From contig PKTB01000024.1 in NCBI GenBank assembly GCA_002869385.1, positions 372,001 through 436,000 of the forward strand: a DNA stretch of 64,000 nt, given 5' to 3'. This stretch comes from Marinilabiliales bacterium. GTDB taxonomy: Bacteria > Bacteroidota > Bacteroidia > Bacteroidales > ML635J-15. The notes under the pieces are model-generated. The model was not told where the DNA came from. It did no database searches and worked only from the letters and a program-made list of their open reading frames with translations. The position numbers and the translations under genes are program-made. Numbering within the stretch: the stretch's first letter is position 1; the number at the start of each line of letters is the position of its first letter. This document shows, one piece after another, positions 19,361 to 29,120 of the stretch.

Positions 19361-19454
19361 GCTGTCAAAGTGTCATAAACGGTTTAAAATTTAGTTTTGT
19401 TTTAATATTTTTAGCGCTAATTTAACATTGGTGTAAAAACTTGAGTTAACTTTG
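19361..19454 (+). promoter_or_regulatory. ppk1-ppx promoter region
   Basis: TAACTTTG (19447-19454) fits the TAnnTTTG element and lies 20 bases before the ppk1 ATG. Further up, CTGTCAAAGTGTCATAA (19362-19378) holds two TGTCA half-sites 8 bases apart. These resemble PhoB half-sites, although the spacing is not the canonical 11. Confidence 0.35.
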
Positions 19455-19473
19455 TTTATCAAACATTTAGTTA

Positions 19474-21501
19474 ATGAAAATCATAAACAGAGAAATAAGT
19501 TGGTTGCATTTTAACAGTCGCTTATTGCAGGAAGCCTCAAACCCCGATGTTCCTTTAATGGAAAGAGTTAAATTTCTTGGAATTTACTCTAATAATCTGG
19601 ATGAGTTTTATAGAGTACGCGTTGCATCAATTAATAGGCTTATTAAGTTTAACAAAGCTAATTATCCCGAAAAAGTTGAAGAAGCTAGTGTTTTACGTAC
19701 TGAAATATTAAACTATATTCAGGAGAGGCAGAAAGATTTTACGGCCATTAAAGATAAGTTATTTAAGGAATTAGAGGTTAACAATCTCTATATACTAAAT
19801 GAAAAGACTCTTAAGAACTAGCAACAAACTTTTGTGAAGGAGTATTTCTATGAGAATATTCTACCTGGTTTATTTACTGTACGATTAAATAAAAAAAGTA
19901 AGCTATCAGGACTTAGTGATGGTACTATATATCTTGCAGTTGTATTATCAGGAAAGGAAAAAGGAAAAAAGGATTATGCACTTATAAATATACATGCAGA
20001 TAAACTACCACGTTTTGTTGTTTTACCTGACAACGAGAAAAGGAAGTGTGTAATAAGATTGGATGATATTATTAGATTTTGTATGGAAGATATATTTTCA
20101 GTTTTCGGATATACTGAATATAAAGCCTATACAGTAAAAATGACAAAAGATGCCGAAATAGAACTTTATGGAAATGTTTCGAAGAGCTATATAGATATCG
20201 TAGCAGATAGCATTAAGAAGCGAAAAACAGCAAATCCTGTGAGGTTTATTCATGATAAAGAAATGCCTAAAGATTTGATAGAAGTACTTATTAAAGTATT
20301 TAAAATTAAAAAACCTGAATATCTGGTGAAAGGTGAAAGGTATCATAATTCTAAAGATTTTATTAATTTTCCAAATCTTTTAGGAAAAAGTAAAGTTTAC
20401 AAACCTATAAAGAGTATTGCTCACAGAGACATTAAAAAAGGTAAATTGATATTGGATTCCGTAAGAGAAAAGGATATTTTACTACATTATCCTTATAATT
20501 CTTTTAACTACATTGTAAATATGTTAAGAGAGGCTTCAATTGATCCAGATGTTAGGTCAATTAAGATTACTCTCTACAGACTTGCTGAAGATTCAAAGAT
20601 TATATCAGCTTTGATAAATGCAGCTAATAATGGCAAAAGTGTTACTGCATTTCTTGAGTTAAAAGCACGTTTTGATGAGAAACAGAATATTTACTGGTCA
20701 AATGAACTTGAAGAAGCCGGAGTCAAGATTATTAAAACAATTCCTGGTATAAAAGTACATTCCAAACTTATTCTTATTAGAAAAAAGCATGATGGAGAGA
20801 ATCTTTATTATTCAAATATAAGTACAGGGAATTTTAACGAAAAAACAGCAAAATTATATAGTGACACTAGCTTGTTGACAGCAAATCAAGATATATGTCT
20901 TGAGGTAGGCAAAGTCTTTTATCTAATTGAATCTGCCTATCAAAATATAAATTTTGATCATTTGATTGTAAGTCCGTTTTATACTCGAAAGAGACTTATT
21001 AAACTGATTGAAAACGAGATAGAATCAGCAAAAGAAGGGAAAGAGGCATGGATAGATATTAAAATAAATAGCGTGACAGATACAGCCTTTATTAATAAAC
21101 TAATGAAAGCTGTTGATTCAGGTGTTAGAGTCCGTATTAGTGCAAGAGCATCATGTAGTTTAATATCTCCAAATAATAAATTACTTACAATTGGTATTGT
21201 AGATAAGTACTTGGAACATTCGAGGATTTATATGTTCTGCAATAGAGGAGAAAATAAGTGTTATATTGGCTCATCCGATTTAATGATTCGAAATCTTGAT
21301 ACAAGAATTGAAGTGTTGACGCCTATTTACGATGAAGACCTTCAGTTAGAATTGAAAGAGATATTAGATATTCAGTTTAGGGACAATGTCAAAGCAAGGG
21401 ATTGGAGTACTTCTGAAAGAAATATTATTATTTCAAATGGGAAAGAAAAAGTAAGAACTCAAGATGTAATTTATAAATATATTAAAAGTCTAAACGGATG
21501 A
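19474..21501 (+). CDS. ppk1: polyphosphate kinase 1, interrupted by an in-frame TAG
   Basis: Makes long-chain polyphosphate from ATP through a phosphohistidine. The N-terminal domain begins INREISWLHFNSRLLQEA, the family signature. The catalytic domains show FNYIVNMLREASIDPDV, IKITLYRLAEDS, the HxK motif GIKVHSKLIL with the phosphorylated His, STGNFNEKTAKLYSD, and the second His in YLEHSRIYMF. The C-terminus has SSDLMIRNLDTRIEV. Full length is 675 codons, normal. Codon 116 (19819-19821) is TAG between LKN and QQTFVKEYF; GAG to TAG fits. The gene overlaps ppx by four bases, so synthesis and degradation of polyphosphate are co-transcribed. Confidence 0.93.
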
Positions 21502-22382
21502 TGAAATTTGCTACTGTTGATATAGGTTCGAATGCCGGAAGATTACTGATATCACATGTGTTTGAGAAAAATAACATCGCATTTGTAAGTAAAATAGCCC
21601 TGGTTAGAGTTCCATTAAGGTTAGGTATGGATGTTTTTGAGAAAGGTTTTATTTCGGATGAAAAAATAGAAATGCTTATAAAAACATTTAAAGCATATAA
21701 TCTTATTAGGGATATATATAAACCTGAAGGATTTGATGCATGTGCCACAGCTGCGTTAAGGGAAGCAAAAAATAGTGAATTAGTCCTTAATACTATTAAT
21801 CAGGAAACAGGTATTGATTTGATAATAATTGATGGATTAGAGGAAGCTAATATTGTGAGTAAAGCAAATAATATATACATAAATAAAAAGTTTGACGACA
21901 CCCTATATATTGATGTTGGGGGTGGTTCAACGGAGTGTTCATATTTTAAAAATGAGAAGTTTATTGCTTCGGAGTCATTCCAAATTGGAACAATAAAGTA
22001 TTTGTTTGATAATGTTGAGTCGAATGAGTGGGAAAAGCTTCAAAATTGGCTTGAAACAGTGCGAGATACTACTGATAAAGTAAATTGTATTTGTTCTGGA
22101 GGCAATATATCAAAACTTAGAACACTATTTGGAGAGAAAGATAATACCATAACAAGACAGCAAATAAAAAATGCGGTTGGAGAACTCGAAAAGCATAGCT
22201 ATGAAGAAAGAATAGAGAAATATACTTTAAGACCTGACATAGCTGATGTAATAGTTCCTGCAGCAAAAATATTTAATAATATTATGAAATGGGGGAATGT
22301 TGATTATATCGTAGCTCCAAAAATAGGTCTTGTTGATGGTTTGGCAATTGAATTATACAGGAATAAAATGAAAAGCTTATAG
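21498..22382 (+). CDS. ppx: exopolyphosphatase / guanosine pentaphosphatase family (Ppx/GppA)
   Basis: An ASKHA-fold phosphatase that trims polyphosphate from the ends or converts pppGpp to ppGpp. Seen are the phosphate-1 motif ATVDIGSNAGRLLI at the N-terminus, the catalytic-region phrase ACATAALREAKN, EEANIVSKANN in place of the usual GxEEA, and the phosphate-2 motif YIDVGGGSTECSYF. At 294 residues it is the short Bacteroidota form without the extra C-terminal HD-like domain of E. coli Ppx. The start is one of two adjacent ATGs (21498 or 21501) overlapping the ppk1 stop, indicating translational coupling. No disruption seen. Confidence 0.88.
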   Translation: MMKFATVDIGSNAGRLLISHVFEKNNIAFVSKIALVRVPLRLGMDVFEKGFISDEKIEMLIKTFKAYNLIRDIYKPEGFDACATAALREAKNSELVLNTINQETGIDLIIIDGLEEANIVSKANNIYINKKFDDTLYIDVGGGSTECSYFKNEKFIASESFQIGTIKYLFDNVESNEWEKLQNWLETVRDTTDKVNCICSGGNISKLRTLFGEKDNTITRQQIKNAVGELEKHSYEERIEKYTLRPDIADVIVPAAKIFNNIMKWGNVDYIVAPKIGLVDGLAIELYRNKMKSL

Positions 22383-22385
22383 GCT

Positions 22386-23339
22386 TTATTCAAAAAACGA
22401 GTTTTCTTCAAGTTTGTAACCGTTTAGAAGGTCTTTTACTTTCATTCTCTTTTTTCCCTGTATTTGAACTTCTTTTAAAGAAACATAACCATCTGTTGCA
22501 CTAACTTTAATATAGTTTTTATTATCTGTAATGATTTTTCCATATTGGTCAGTGTGGTCTTCCTTGATAAATTCAGATTCAAATATTTTTATACTTGTAT
22601 TGGTTTTATCATTTAGACATGTCCATGCAGCAGGGTATGGAGATAATCCTCTAATTAGATTATGGATATTTTCCACCGGTCGATTCCAGTTTATTTTGCA
22701 ATCATCCTTAAAGATTTTTGGTGCAGGTCTTTGTTGGACATTTTCAAATAGATTTTGAGCTTTAATACTTACATTGCCTTTTTCAATTAGTTTAACGGTT
22801 TCCAGTACTAAATCAGCTCCGATTATCATTAACTTGTCATGTAATGATCCAGCGTTGTCGATATCTGATATTTTGGTTTCTTTGCTAAGAATAATCTCGC
22901 CTTTATCAATTTCTTCATTAATGAAAAAACTCGTCACACCAGTTATCTTATCGCCATTGATAATTGCATGGTTAATAGGTGCAGCGCCACGATAGTCGGG
23001 AAGGAGAGAAGCATGTAAATTAAATGTCCCAAGTTTAGGCATTTTCCATACTTCCTTAGGAAGCATTCTAAATGCAACTACAATAAAAAGGTCAGCATTT
23101 AGGTTTTCTAATTCTTCTAAAAAACTATCTGATTTTAAGTTAGTAGGTTGAAGAATTTTAAGATTGTGTTCCAGTGCAAAACTTTTCACATCTGAAAAAC
23201 GTATTTTTTTCCCTCTTCCTGCAGGTTTATCAGGAGCTGTTACAACAGCTTTGATATTATAATTATTGTCTATTAATATTTTTAATGAGGAAACTGCAAA
23301 TTCAGGTGTCCCCATGAAAATTATATCAGGTTTATTCAT
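22386..23339 (-). CDS. fmt: methionyl-tRNA formyltransferase
   Basis: Adds a formyl group from 10-formyl-tetrahydrofolate to initiator Met-tRNA. The 317-residue protein has the folate-binding start IIFMGTPEFAVSSL, the loop KPAGRGKK, and the catalytic segment NLHASLLPDYRGAAPINHAI with the essential Asn-His and SLLP. A C-terminal OB-fold completes it (DGYVSLKEVQIQGKKRM). Three ATG codons in tandem overlap the ribBA end; the third (23339, MNKPDIIF) fits the family best. It is the last gene of the lptF-GT4-GT2-ribBA-fmt run and converges on ppx with a 3-base gap. Confidence 0.95.
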   Translation of the reverse strand: MNKPDIIFMGTPEFAVSSLKILIDNNYNIKAVVTAPDKPAGRGKKIRFSDVKSFALEHNLKILQPTNLKSDSFLEELENLNADLFIVVAFRMLPKEVWKMPKLGTFNLHASLLPDYRGAAPINHAIINGDKITGVTSFFINEEIDKGEIILSKETKISDIDNAGSLHDKLMIIGADLVLETVKLIEKGNVSIKAQNLFENVQQRPAPKIFKDDCKINWNRPVENIHNLIRGLSPYPAAWTCLNDKTNTSIKIFESEFIKEDHTDQYGKIITDNKNYIKVSATDGYVSLKEVQIQGKKRMKVKDLLNGYKLEENSFFE

Positions 23340-24576
23340 CATCATCTAAATCAAGTTCGTGCCCCATTTTGTTTTTCTTCGTTTCAAGATAGAACTTATT
23401 GAACTTGTTTGGTTTGATTTCTATATGTTGAGAACCTACTACTTCTAGTCCGTAACCTTTTAATCCAGCAAGTTTTCGGGGATTATTGGTGATAAGTTTC
23501 ATTTTTTTAACACCAACACTTCGTAGAATTTGAGCACCAACACCATAATCACGTTCGTCATCTCTAAAACCTAAATGTAGATTTGCTTCAACAGTGTCTA
23601 AACCTTCTTCCTGAAGTTTATAGGTTGCAATTTTATTCATTAAACCAATACCGCGACCTTCTTGGTTCAGGTATATTATTACACCTTTACCGGCTTTTTC
23701 AACCATTTTCATTGATTCATGAAGTTGGTGTCCACAATCACATTTTAATGAGCCAAATATATCGCCTGTTACACAGCTTGAGTGAACTCTGACCAATACA
23801 GGTTCGTTTGGTTCCCAGGTACCTTTAATTAGGGCAGAATGTTCGAGATTGTTACTTTTTTGTAAAAATGGAATCATTTGAAAAGTCCCGTACTCAGTAG
23901 GTAAGTTCACTCGAACACCTTGTTCAATAAGACTCTCATTTTGTAATCTGTATTTGATTAAATCTTCAATACTTATTATTTTTAGGTCGAACTTATCTGC
24001 AATTTTCATTAGTTCAGGTAAACGAGCCATTGTACCATCGTCATTAATTATTTCGACAAGTGCTCCACCGGGTTTAAGACCTGCCAATCTGGTTAAATCA
24101 ACAACAGCTTCAGTATGACCACTACGTCTTAAAACACCATTTTCTTTTGCCATTAATGGGAAAATATGTCCCGGACGACCTAAATCTTCTGGTTTTGTAT
24201 TATCATCAATAAGTGCTTTAATTGTTTTAGCTCTGTCGCTTGCAGATATTCCTGTAGTACAACCATTGCCATTTAAGTCAACTGATACAGTAAATGGTGT
24301 TTCATGTAGTGCAGTGTTCTTTACAACCATTAAATCCAGGTTCAGTTCTTTGCAACGACTTTCTGTAAGAGGTGTACAAATTAATCCACGACCATATTTG
24401 GCCATGAAATTAACTATCTCAGGTGTAATTTTTTCAGCCGATACAACAAAATCACCCTCATTCTCTCTGTCATAATCATCGATAACAATAATTATTTTAC
24501 CATTTCTGATATCTTCAATGGCATCTTCAATTGTGTTAAGTGGTCTATTGGTTTCGTTTTGTAGGTTTCCAGACAT
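23332..24576 (-). CDS. ribBA: bifunctional DHBP synthase / GTP cyclohydrolase II (riboflavin synthesis)
   Basis: Catalyses the two entry reactions of riboflavin synthesis. Residues 1-205 are RibB, forming 3,4-dihydroxy-2-butanone 4-phosphate, with DDYDRENEGDFV, the H/T-rich GRPGHIFPLMAKENGV and RSGHTEAVVDL. Residues 210-400 are RibA, opening GTP, with VRVHSSCVTGDIFGS, the zinc ligands in LKCDCGHQL, YLNQEGRGIGL and the final LITNNPRKLAGLKGYG. Length (414) is normal and all key residues are present, so both halves look active. Its start lies 32 bases inside the GT2 gene and its end overlaps fmt, marking a tight operon. Confidence 0.96.
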   Translation of the reverse strand: MSGNLQNETNRPLNTIEDAIEDIRNGKIIIVIDDYDRENEGDFVVSAEKITPEIVNFMAKYGRGLICTPLTESRCKELNLDLMVVKNTALHETPFTVSVDLNGNGCTTGISASDRAKTIKALIDDNTKPEDLGRPGHIFPLMAKENGVLRRSGHTEAVVDLTRLAGLKPGGALVEIINDDGTMARLPELMKIADKFDLKIISIEDLIKYRLQNESLIEQGVRVNLPTEYGTFQMIPFLQKSNNLEHSALIKGTWEPNEPVLVRVHSSCVTGDIFGSLKCDCGHQLHESMKMVEKAGKGVIIYLNQEGRGIGLMNKIATYKLQEEGLDTVEANLHLGFRDDERDYGVGAQILRSVGVKKMKLITNNPRKLAGLKGYGLEVVGSQHIEIKPNKFNKFYLETKKNKMGHELDLDDDE

Positions 24577-25711
24577 TTGTTTTAACTCCTTTCATTGCTT
24601 TTATCATACCAATCAATAAAGCTAAGTTCATTGACATGAAATGTGTAATAAAACGCAAAAATACATTATGTATTTTAATTTTTTTAAGTAAAAAGTCAGT
24701 TATTAGTAAAATGTAAATAAAATTATATGCAATGAACATATACAGATAGAAGTCGTAGTAAAATGCTAATAAAAGGTTTAATCCATAGCTTAAAATCATA
24801 AATAATGGAGTCAACCATCTTAGAATTTTATGAGATAAAAAGCTAAAAGATAATCCGGTAAAGGGTGGCCATAGTAATTTTTTAAATTCCCACAAGTTCT
24901 GAAAGTCACCTGTTGCAATTCGAATTTTTCTTCTGAATTCATCTGATAAATTATTTGATACATCTTCTAAAACTATAGCATCGACATTATTTACAGATTT
25001 ATAACCTTTTTCCAGTACTTTCATACAGATATAAAAATCATCGACTAAGAAGTTTATTGGGACTGGACTATATAACTCTCTTCGTATTGCAAAGCAACCA
25101 CCAAATGGTCCCATCATTGTTCCCCAAAGCTTACCTTCGTTATGTTTTATCATAACTTCACGTGAGATATATTACTTTTCCTGAATTGATATTCCTTCTT
25201 TTTTTAGTCCTGTATTTGTCATTCTGGTGTCAACAAGGCCTATTTTTTTATCTATAAATGGTTTGACGATTTCTTTAATAGTATTATTATCAAACATAAC
25301 ATTAGCATCTGACAAAATAAGGATATCACCATCTGCTTTATCAATCATTGCATTTATTACATTTGATTTGCCCTGACGCGTACTAAAAGGGACAAAAGTG
25401 ATAAACTCATATTTGTCAGCGTATTCTTGTACTATTTTGTTTGTTTGATCTGTACTATTATCAGAACCTATTATAAGTTTTATTTTATCTATCGGATAAT
25501 ATGATTTAAGAATAGATTCAATTTTATCCTTAATAACTGATTCTTCATTAAAAAGGGACATAATAATACAGACATCCGGAGTATAATCTGATTTTTCTGG
25601 AATATTATGCTTTTTTGTACTTCCAAAAATACTTAATATTAGTGGGTACAGCACGTATGTATGAAATATAAGTGCTATAAGGAACCACAATATTATTTGA
25701 AGAATAATCAT
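24545..25711 (-). CDS. membrane glycosyltransferase family 2, interrupted by an in-frame TAA
   Basis: A 388-codon processive-type GT2. It has one N-terminal helix, a GT-A domain (CIIMSLFNEESVIKDKI, SDNSTDQTN, LILSDANVMFD as the DxD-like metal site, FGGCFAIRREL as the acceptor region), then about three C-terminal helices. Codon 180 (25172-25174) is TAA between SIQEK and YISREVMIKHN; relatives have an acidic or charged residue here and GAA to TAA fits. It overlaps the GT4 gene by four bases and ribBA by 32, so all three are co-transcribed. It probably adds a sugar to a lipid-linked or surface glycan; the sugar cannot be deduced. Confidence 0.83.
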
Positions 25712-26916
25712 TTTGATTTTTGGTCTGAATAAAACTTTGTCAAATTATCTGCAATTTTAATATTATTAAAGTTTTCGTGAACAAACTTTATTGCATTATT
25801 TGATATTTTTTCATGAAGCTCGATATCAGTACTAACTTTCTCAAGACATTCATAAAAACTATATGGATCGTCAGCTATTAGTATGTTCTCATTATGATTT
25901 GAATTAATACCTTCTGTACCTATTGAGGTGGTAATTATTGTTTTTCCTAATGCCATACCTTCAATTATCTTTATTCTCATTCCACTGCCTGAGAGTAGTG
26001 GTACAATCATAATAGAGTTATCATTTATAAACTGATTTGCATCTTCGATCTCACCAAGATATGTTATACCTGTTCCCATTAAATACTTTTCAAACGCAGG
26101 AGGAGCATTTCTACCTGCCAAATGAAACCTAAAATCGGGGTGTTTCTTTTTGAAAGGTTTCCAAATATTTTCAATAAACCATCGGAGTCCTTCTTGATTA
26201 GGAATCCAGTCCAATGCACCAATATGAAATATACCTGGAAATCTCACTCTGGATTTGTCAACTACATAATTAATCTCATCAATTCCAGTAGGAGTGATAT
26301 GTATAGGCTTTTCGTTTCCTAAATTGTTGTATTGAATCCCATCTCTTTCGGTGATTGGAATGAGATAGTCGTATTTATTTAGAAAGCTTAGCTTAAAGTT
26401 TTTTATCCTTTTTGCTAAGATTCTTTTATATCTTTTTTTCAGAAAGTTTGACTCATTTTCTGCAGCTCTCTGCCATATCTCATGTTCAATATTATGAGAT
26501 CTTAATGATATCTTACAATTTGAATTTTCCTTAATAAGGTCAATGTATGGACAAAGATATAGACCTTCTAGTTGAATAATATCGTAGTCTTCTGCCTTTA
26601 TTCGTGTTAATAGTTCATTTTTAAAATCTTCTGAAATAAACCTTGCTGCATTATATGGTTCTTTGGAAAATACAAGATTATTAATTAAAGCAGGTAAAGA
26701 TATGTCAGTATTGACAGGTACAGTATAAAAGTTAATTTTATTTGTTAGCTCTTTAGGTAATTCTTCTTGATCGACAAAATGTTTACTGGTATTCATTGAT
26801 AAAATATCAACTTTATTTCCACAATCATTAAGGGCTTCTGCTAAAGCCAGACTAGCTATTGAACCTCCATCTTTAGGCGGGTAGGGCATTTTATTTGTCA
26901 AAACCAAAATCCTCAT
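25708..26916 (-). CDS. glycosyltransferase family 4
   Basis: A 402-residue retaining GT-B enzyme. The N-terminal acceptor domain starts MRILVLTNKMPYPPKDGGS, the glycine-rich loop typical of GT4. The C-terminal donor domain has IFHIGALDWIPNQEGLRW, the strand YLGEIEDANQFI, and the nucleotide-sugar site LLSGSGMRIKIIEGMALGK with the E-x7-E pattern around EGMALGKTIITTSIGTEG. No membrane helix, so it acts at the cytoplasmic face. It lies between lptF and the GT2 gene with a 4-base overlap to the latter; together they suggest a surface-glycan step coupled to envelope lipid traffic. Donor and acceptor unknown. No disruption seen. Confidence 0.9.
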   Translation of the reverse strand: MRILVLTNKMPYPPKDGGSIASLALAEALNDCGNKVDILSMNTSKHFVDQEELPKELTNKINFYTVPVNTDISLPALINNLVFSKEPYNAARFISEDFKNELLTRIKAEDYDIIQLEGLYLCPYIDLIKENSNCKISLRSHNIEHEIWQRAAENESNFLKKRYKRILAKRIKNFKLSFLNKYDYLIPITERDGIQYNNLGNEKPIHITPTGIDEINYVVDKSRVRFPGIFHIGALDWIPNQEGLRWFIENIWKPFKKKHPDFRFHLAGRNAPPAFEKYLMGTGITYLGEIEDANQFINDNSIMIVPLLSGSGMRIKIIEGMALGKTIITTSIGTEGINSNHNENILIADDPYSFYECLEKVSTDIELHEKISNNAIKFVHENFNNIKIADNLTKFYSDQKSK

Positions 26917-26954
26917 ATCGTATCCCTCTTTATTCCTTGCAAATTAACTAATAA

Positions 26955-28475
26955 TTATTTTATTTCTTCCTTACCTTTATGTTTTCTTCTAAAAATACTA
27001 GCAATTCTAACATAGAAATGGGAACTAATACGCATTGTGTCGAGAGCAGTTCTAAGTGTTAGAAAACCTCCAATAGGTAGCAATATCGCTGAACTAATCC
27101 ACATTCCGATTTCAGGAGGAAGTACTAGTTCTCTAACAGTTTTCTCAAATGTGATAGAAATAATATAATAGATAAGAAAAATAAAAACTGAAATAATAAC
27201 AGGTAGACCAAATCCACCTTTTCTAATAATAGCACCTAGAGGAGCTCCAATTAAATAGAATAAAAGACATGCTATTGATAAAACATATTTTCTGTGCCAT
27301 TCTATTTGATGTCTTACAATCCATCTTTCATATCCCTGAACTTCCTGGTCTGTGACTTCAACATATTGTTTTGCCGATCGACTATAGTTTAGAGCAAAGT
27401 CAATTACTTTGTTTTGCTGATTATCATTTAAGGAGTTAAAAATAGAATCTATATTGAAACTTTTATTAGGATTATCTAAGTAAATCTGTTCTACTTTAGT
27501 TTGTGCAATCTTTTTTTGTTCTTCTGACTGATTGAGCCATTCAACTTGACCTTTAAATAATGAGTACTTATTTATATTATAATATATATCATATTCTCTG
27601 TCATGAAGACTAATACGTAAGGAGTCAATAGCATTTACTAATTGATTATTATTTAACATTTCAAATCCATTCTTAAAGAGGTCTTCATTGCTTCTGTCAA
27701 GACCTAAACCATCTAATTCTATATACACTGTTTGTCTTTTGAATTTTGACTGCTGGTGTGGACGGGATTTATTAGGTGTTTTTTTATCTTTTTCAAGCTT
27801 TAGTTCTTCATATCTGTATCCATCATATAATTCCATAATCAGAATGCTTTTATCTTCGGTTATTTTAATGTTGCCAGCTTTAGCTGTTGTAACATTATTA
27901 TTACCTCCCATACTTCTATGGTCATATATTAGGATTCCTTCAAGAGTATTATTATTTCTATATTTTCTGTCTACTTTAATGCTAAAATTGTCAACGGGTT
28001 CAGTAAAAATCCCATTTCTGATATTTACTTCTGGCCTTTGTTGTTGAATGCTAAATAGGAGTGACCTCATTTTTAGATTCGTATAAGGCAGAAGGTTATT
28101 AGAAAAATAGAAGGCCCCTAAACTTATTATTATATTGAAGATTAATAGCGGATACATAATTTTATACAATGAAACTCCGCCTGATTTCATTGCAAAAAGT
28201 TAATTTTTTTCTCCTAATCCACCAAATGTCATAATGGTGGCTAAAAGTATAGAAAGTGGCAATGCAAGAGGAACTAGAGTCAAAGATGCGTAAAATAGTA
28301 ACTCAATAATAATATTCCATTCAAGGCCTTTACCTACTAGATCATCAATGTATTTCAAAAGGAATTGCATTAATAACAGAAATACACAAATTAAAAATGT
28401 GACCAACCAAGGTCCTAAAAATGATTTTACTATGTATTTGTGTATCTGTTTTAACATGTCAAAATTTTGTGACAT
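26955..28475 (-). CDS. lptF: LptF/LptG-family LPS export permease, interrupted by an in-frame TAA
   Basis: A 506-codon permease of the LptB2FG transporter that extracts LPS from the inner membrane and pushes it to the Lpt bridge. It has three helices at the N-terminus, a large periplasmic jellyroll, and three C-terminal helices (LLFYLIGAPLGAIIRKGGFGL, split in the loop before GLPV). Codon 92 (28200-28202) is TAA in LGEKN-stop-LFAMKSGG. In relatives this exact spot is the conserved Glu of the ELxAMKxxG coupling helix, so GAA to TAA is nearly certain. The frame runs on unbroken. A -7 element, TATTTTTG, ends 2 bases before the ATG at 28475, which suggests the true start is the ATG at 28457 (MLKQIHKYIV). 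Confidence 0.88.
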
Positions 28476-28502
28476 GCAAAAATAAGAAAATTGATGGACA
28501 AA

Positions 28503-28874
28503 TTATGCTCCGAGAATATGTTTTAGTTCATTAATTTGGGTTTCCCACAATTCAATAACTTCATCTTTTTCGTCTTCAACTGCAAAATCAGTAATTATCA
28601 ATGCAATTTCTTGCGTTAAATCATGAGTTTGTATTCTAAATTCAAAATAAGTCTCATCTTCACCTTCAAGCCATCTAAACTTAACATAATTGAGGTCTTT
28701 TTTACTTATTAGTTCAGCTTTTTCTTCAACACCTTCCCAAATGAATGTGAAAATATTATCATTTACTGTCACATCATCAGCAAACCATTCGCTGAGACCA
28801 GATGCAGTACTCAAACGATTATAAAGGATACGTTCGGAAGAGTTCATTATAAACTCCAATTCTATTTTTGTCAT
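28503..28874 (-). CDS. START-like (AHSA1/SRPBCC) domain protein
   Basis: A 123-residue cytosolic protein with the SRPBCC helix-grip fold. It begins ELEFIMNSSERILYNRLST and goes on GLSEWFADDVTV, the family's W-F-x-D motif, then VKFRWLEGEDETYFEFRI, and a long C-terminal helix EVIELWETQINELKHIL. The fold binds a hydrophobic ligand or a client chaperone; members are annotated as START-like or Aha1-like in Bacteroidota with no proven ligand. It lies 28 bases upstream of lptF on the same strand and may lead that operon, though lptF has its own candidate promoter. Confidence 0.82.
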   Translation of the reverse strand: MTKIELEFIMNSSERILYNRLSTASGLSEWFADDVTVNDNIFTFIWEGVEEKAELISKKDLNYVKFRWLEGEDETYFEFRIQTHDLTQEIALIITDFAVEDEKDEVIELWETQINELKHILGA

Positions 28875-28962
28875 AAATGTTATATTAGGTACGAAAAGAT
28901 CTTAATATTATTTAAGATATATGTCGCAATTTATAAAAATTTAAAATAGTTTACAAACTTTA

Positions 28963-28992
28963 TTTGCTTTTTAATAAAATTAATTATTTTTG
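28963..28992 (+). promoter_or_regulatory. tRNA-Met promoter
   Basis: TTTG at 28963-28966 and TATTTTTG at 28985-28992, 18 bases apart, match the Bacteroidota -33/-7 pair. The tRNA begins 15 bases after the -7 element. Confidence 0.7.
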
Positions 28993-29007
28993 CAGTCCTA
29001 AAATGTT

Positions 29008-29081
29008 GGCGAGGTAGCTCAGTTGGTTAGAGCGCATGATTCATAATCATGAGGTCGGCGGTTCAAACCCGCCTCTCGCTA
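29008..29081 (+). tRNA. tRNA-Met (anticodon CAU)
   Basis: The 74-base cloverleaf has a 7-bp acceptor stem (29008-29014 with 29074-29080, two G-U pairs), D-arm GCTC...GAGC, and an anticodon arm CATGA-TTCATAA-TCATG with CAT at 29042-29044. The T-arm is GGCGG-TTCAAAC-CCGCC, with discriminator A at 29081. No CCA is encoded. The acceptor pairs at the first position as G-U, so it is not the usual initiator with an unpaired 1-72 position; an elongator tRNA-Met is most likely, but a CAU tRNA-Ile modified by TilS cannot be excluded by eye. Confidence 0.92.
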
Positions 29082-29096
29082 CAAATACAAAACATC

Positions 29097-29120
29097 AAAC
29101 CGCGAAAGCGGTTTTTTTGT
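29097..29120 (+). terminator. intrinsic terminator after tRNA-Met
   Basis: Seven-bp stem AAACCGC-GAAA-GCGGTTT (29097-29114) with a stable GAAA tetraloop and seven T's. Confidence 0.88.
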
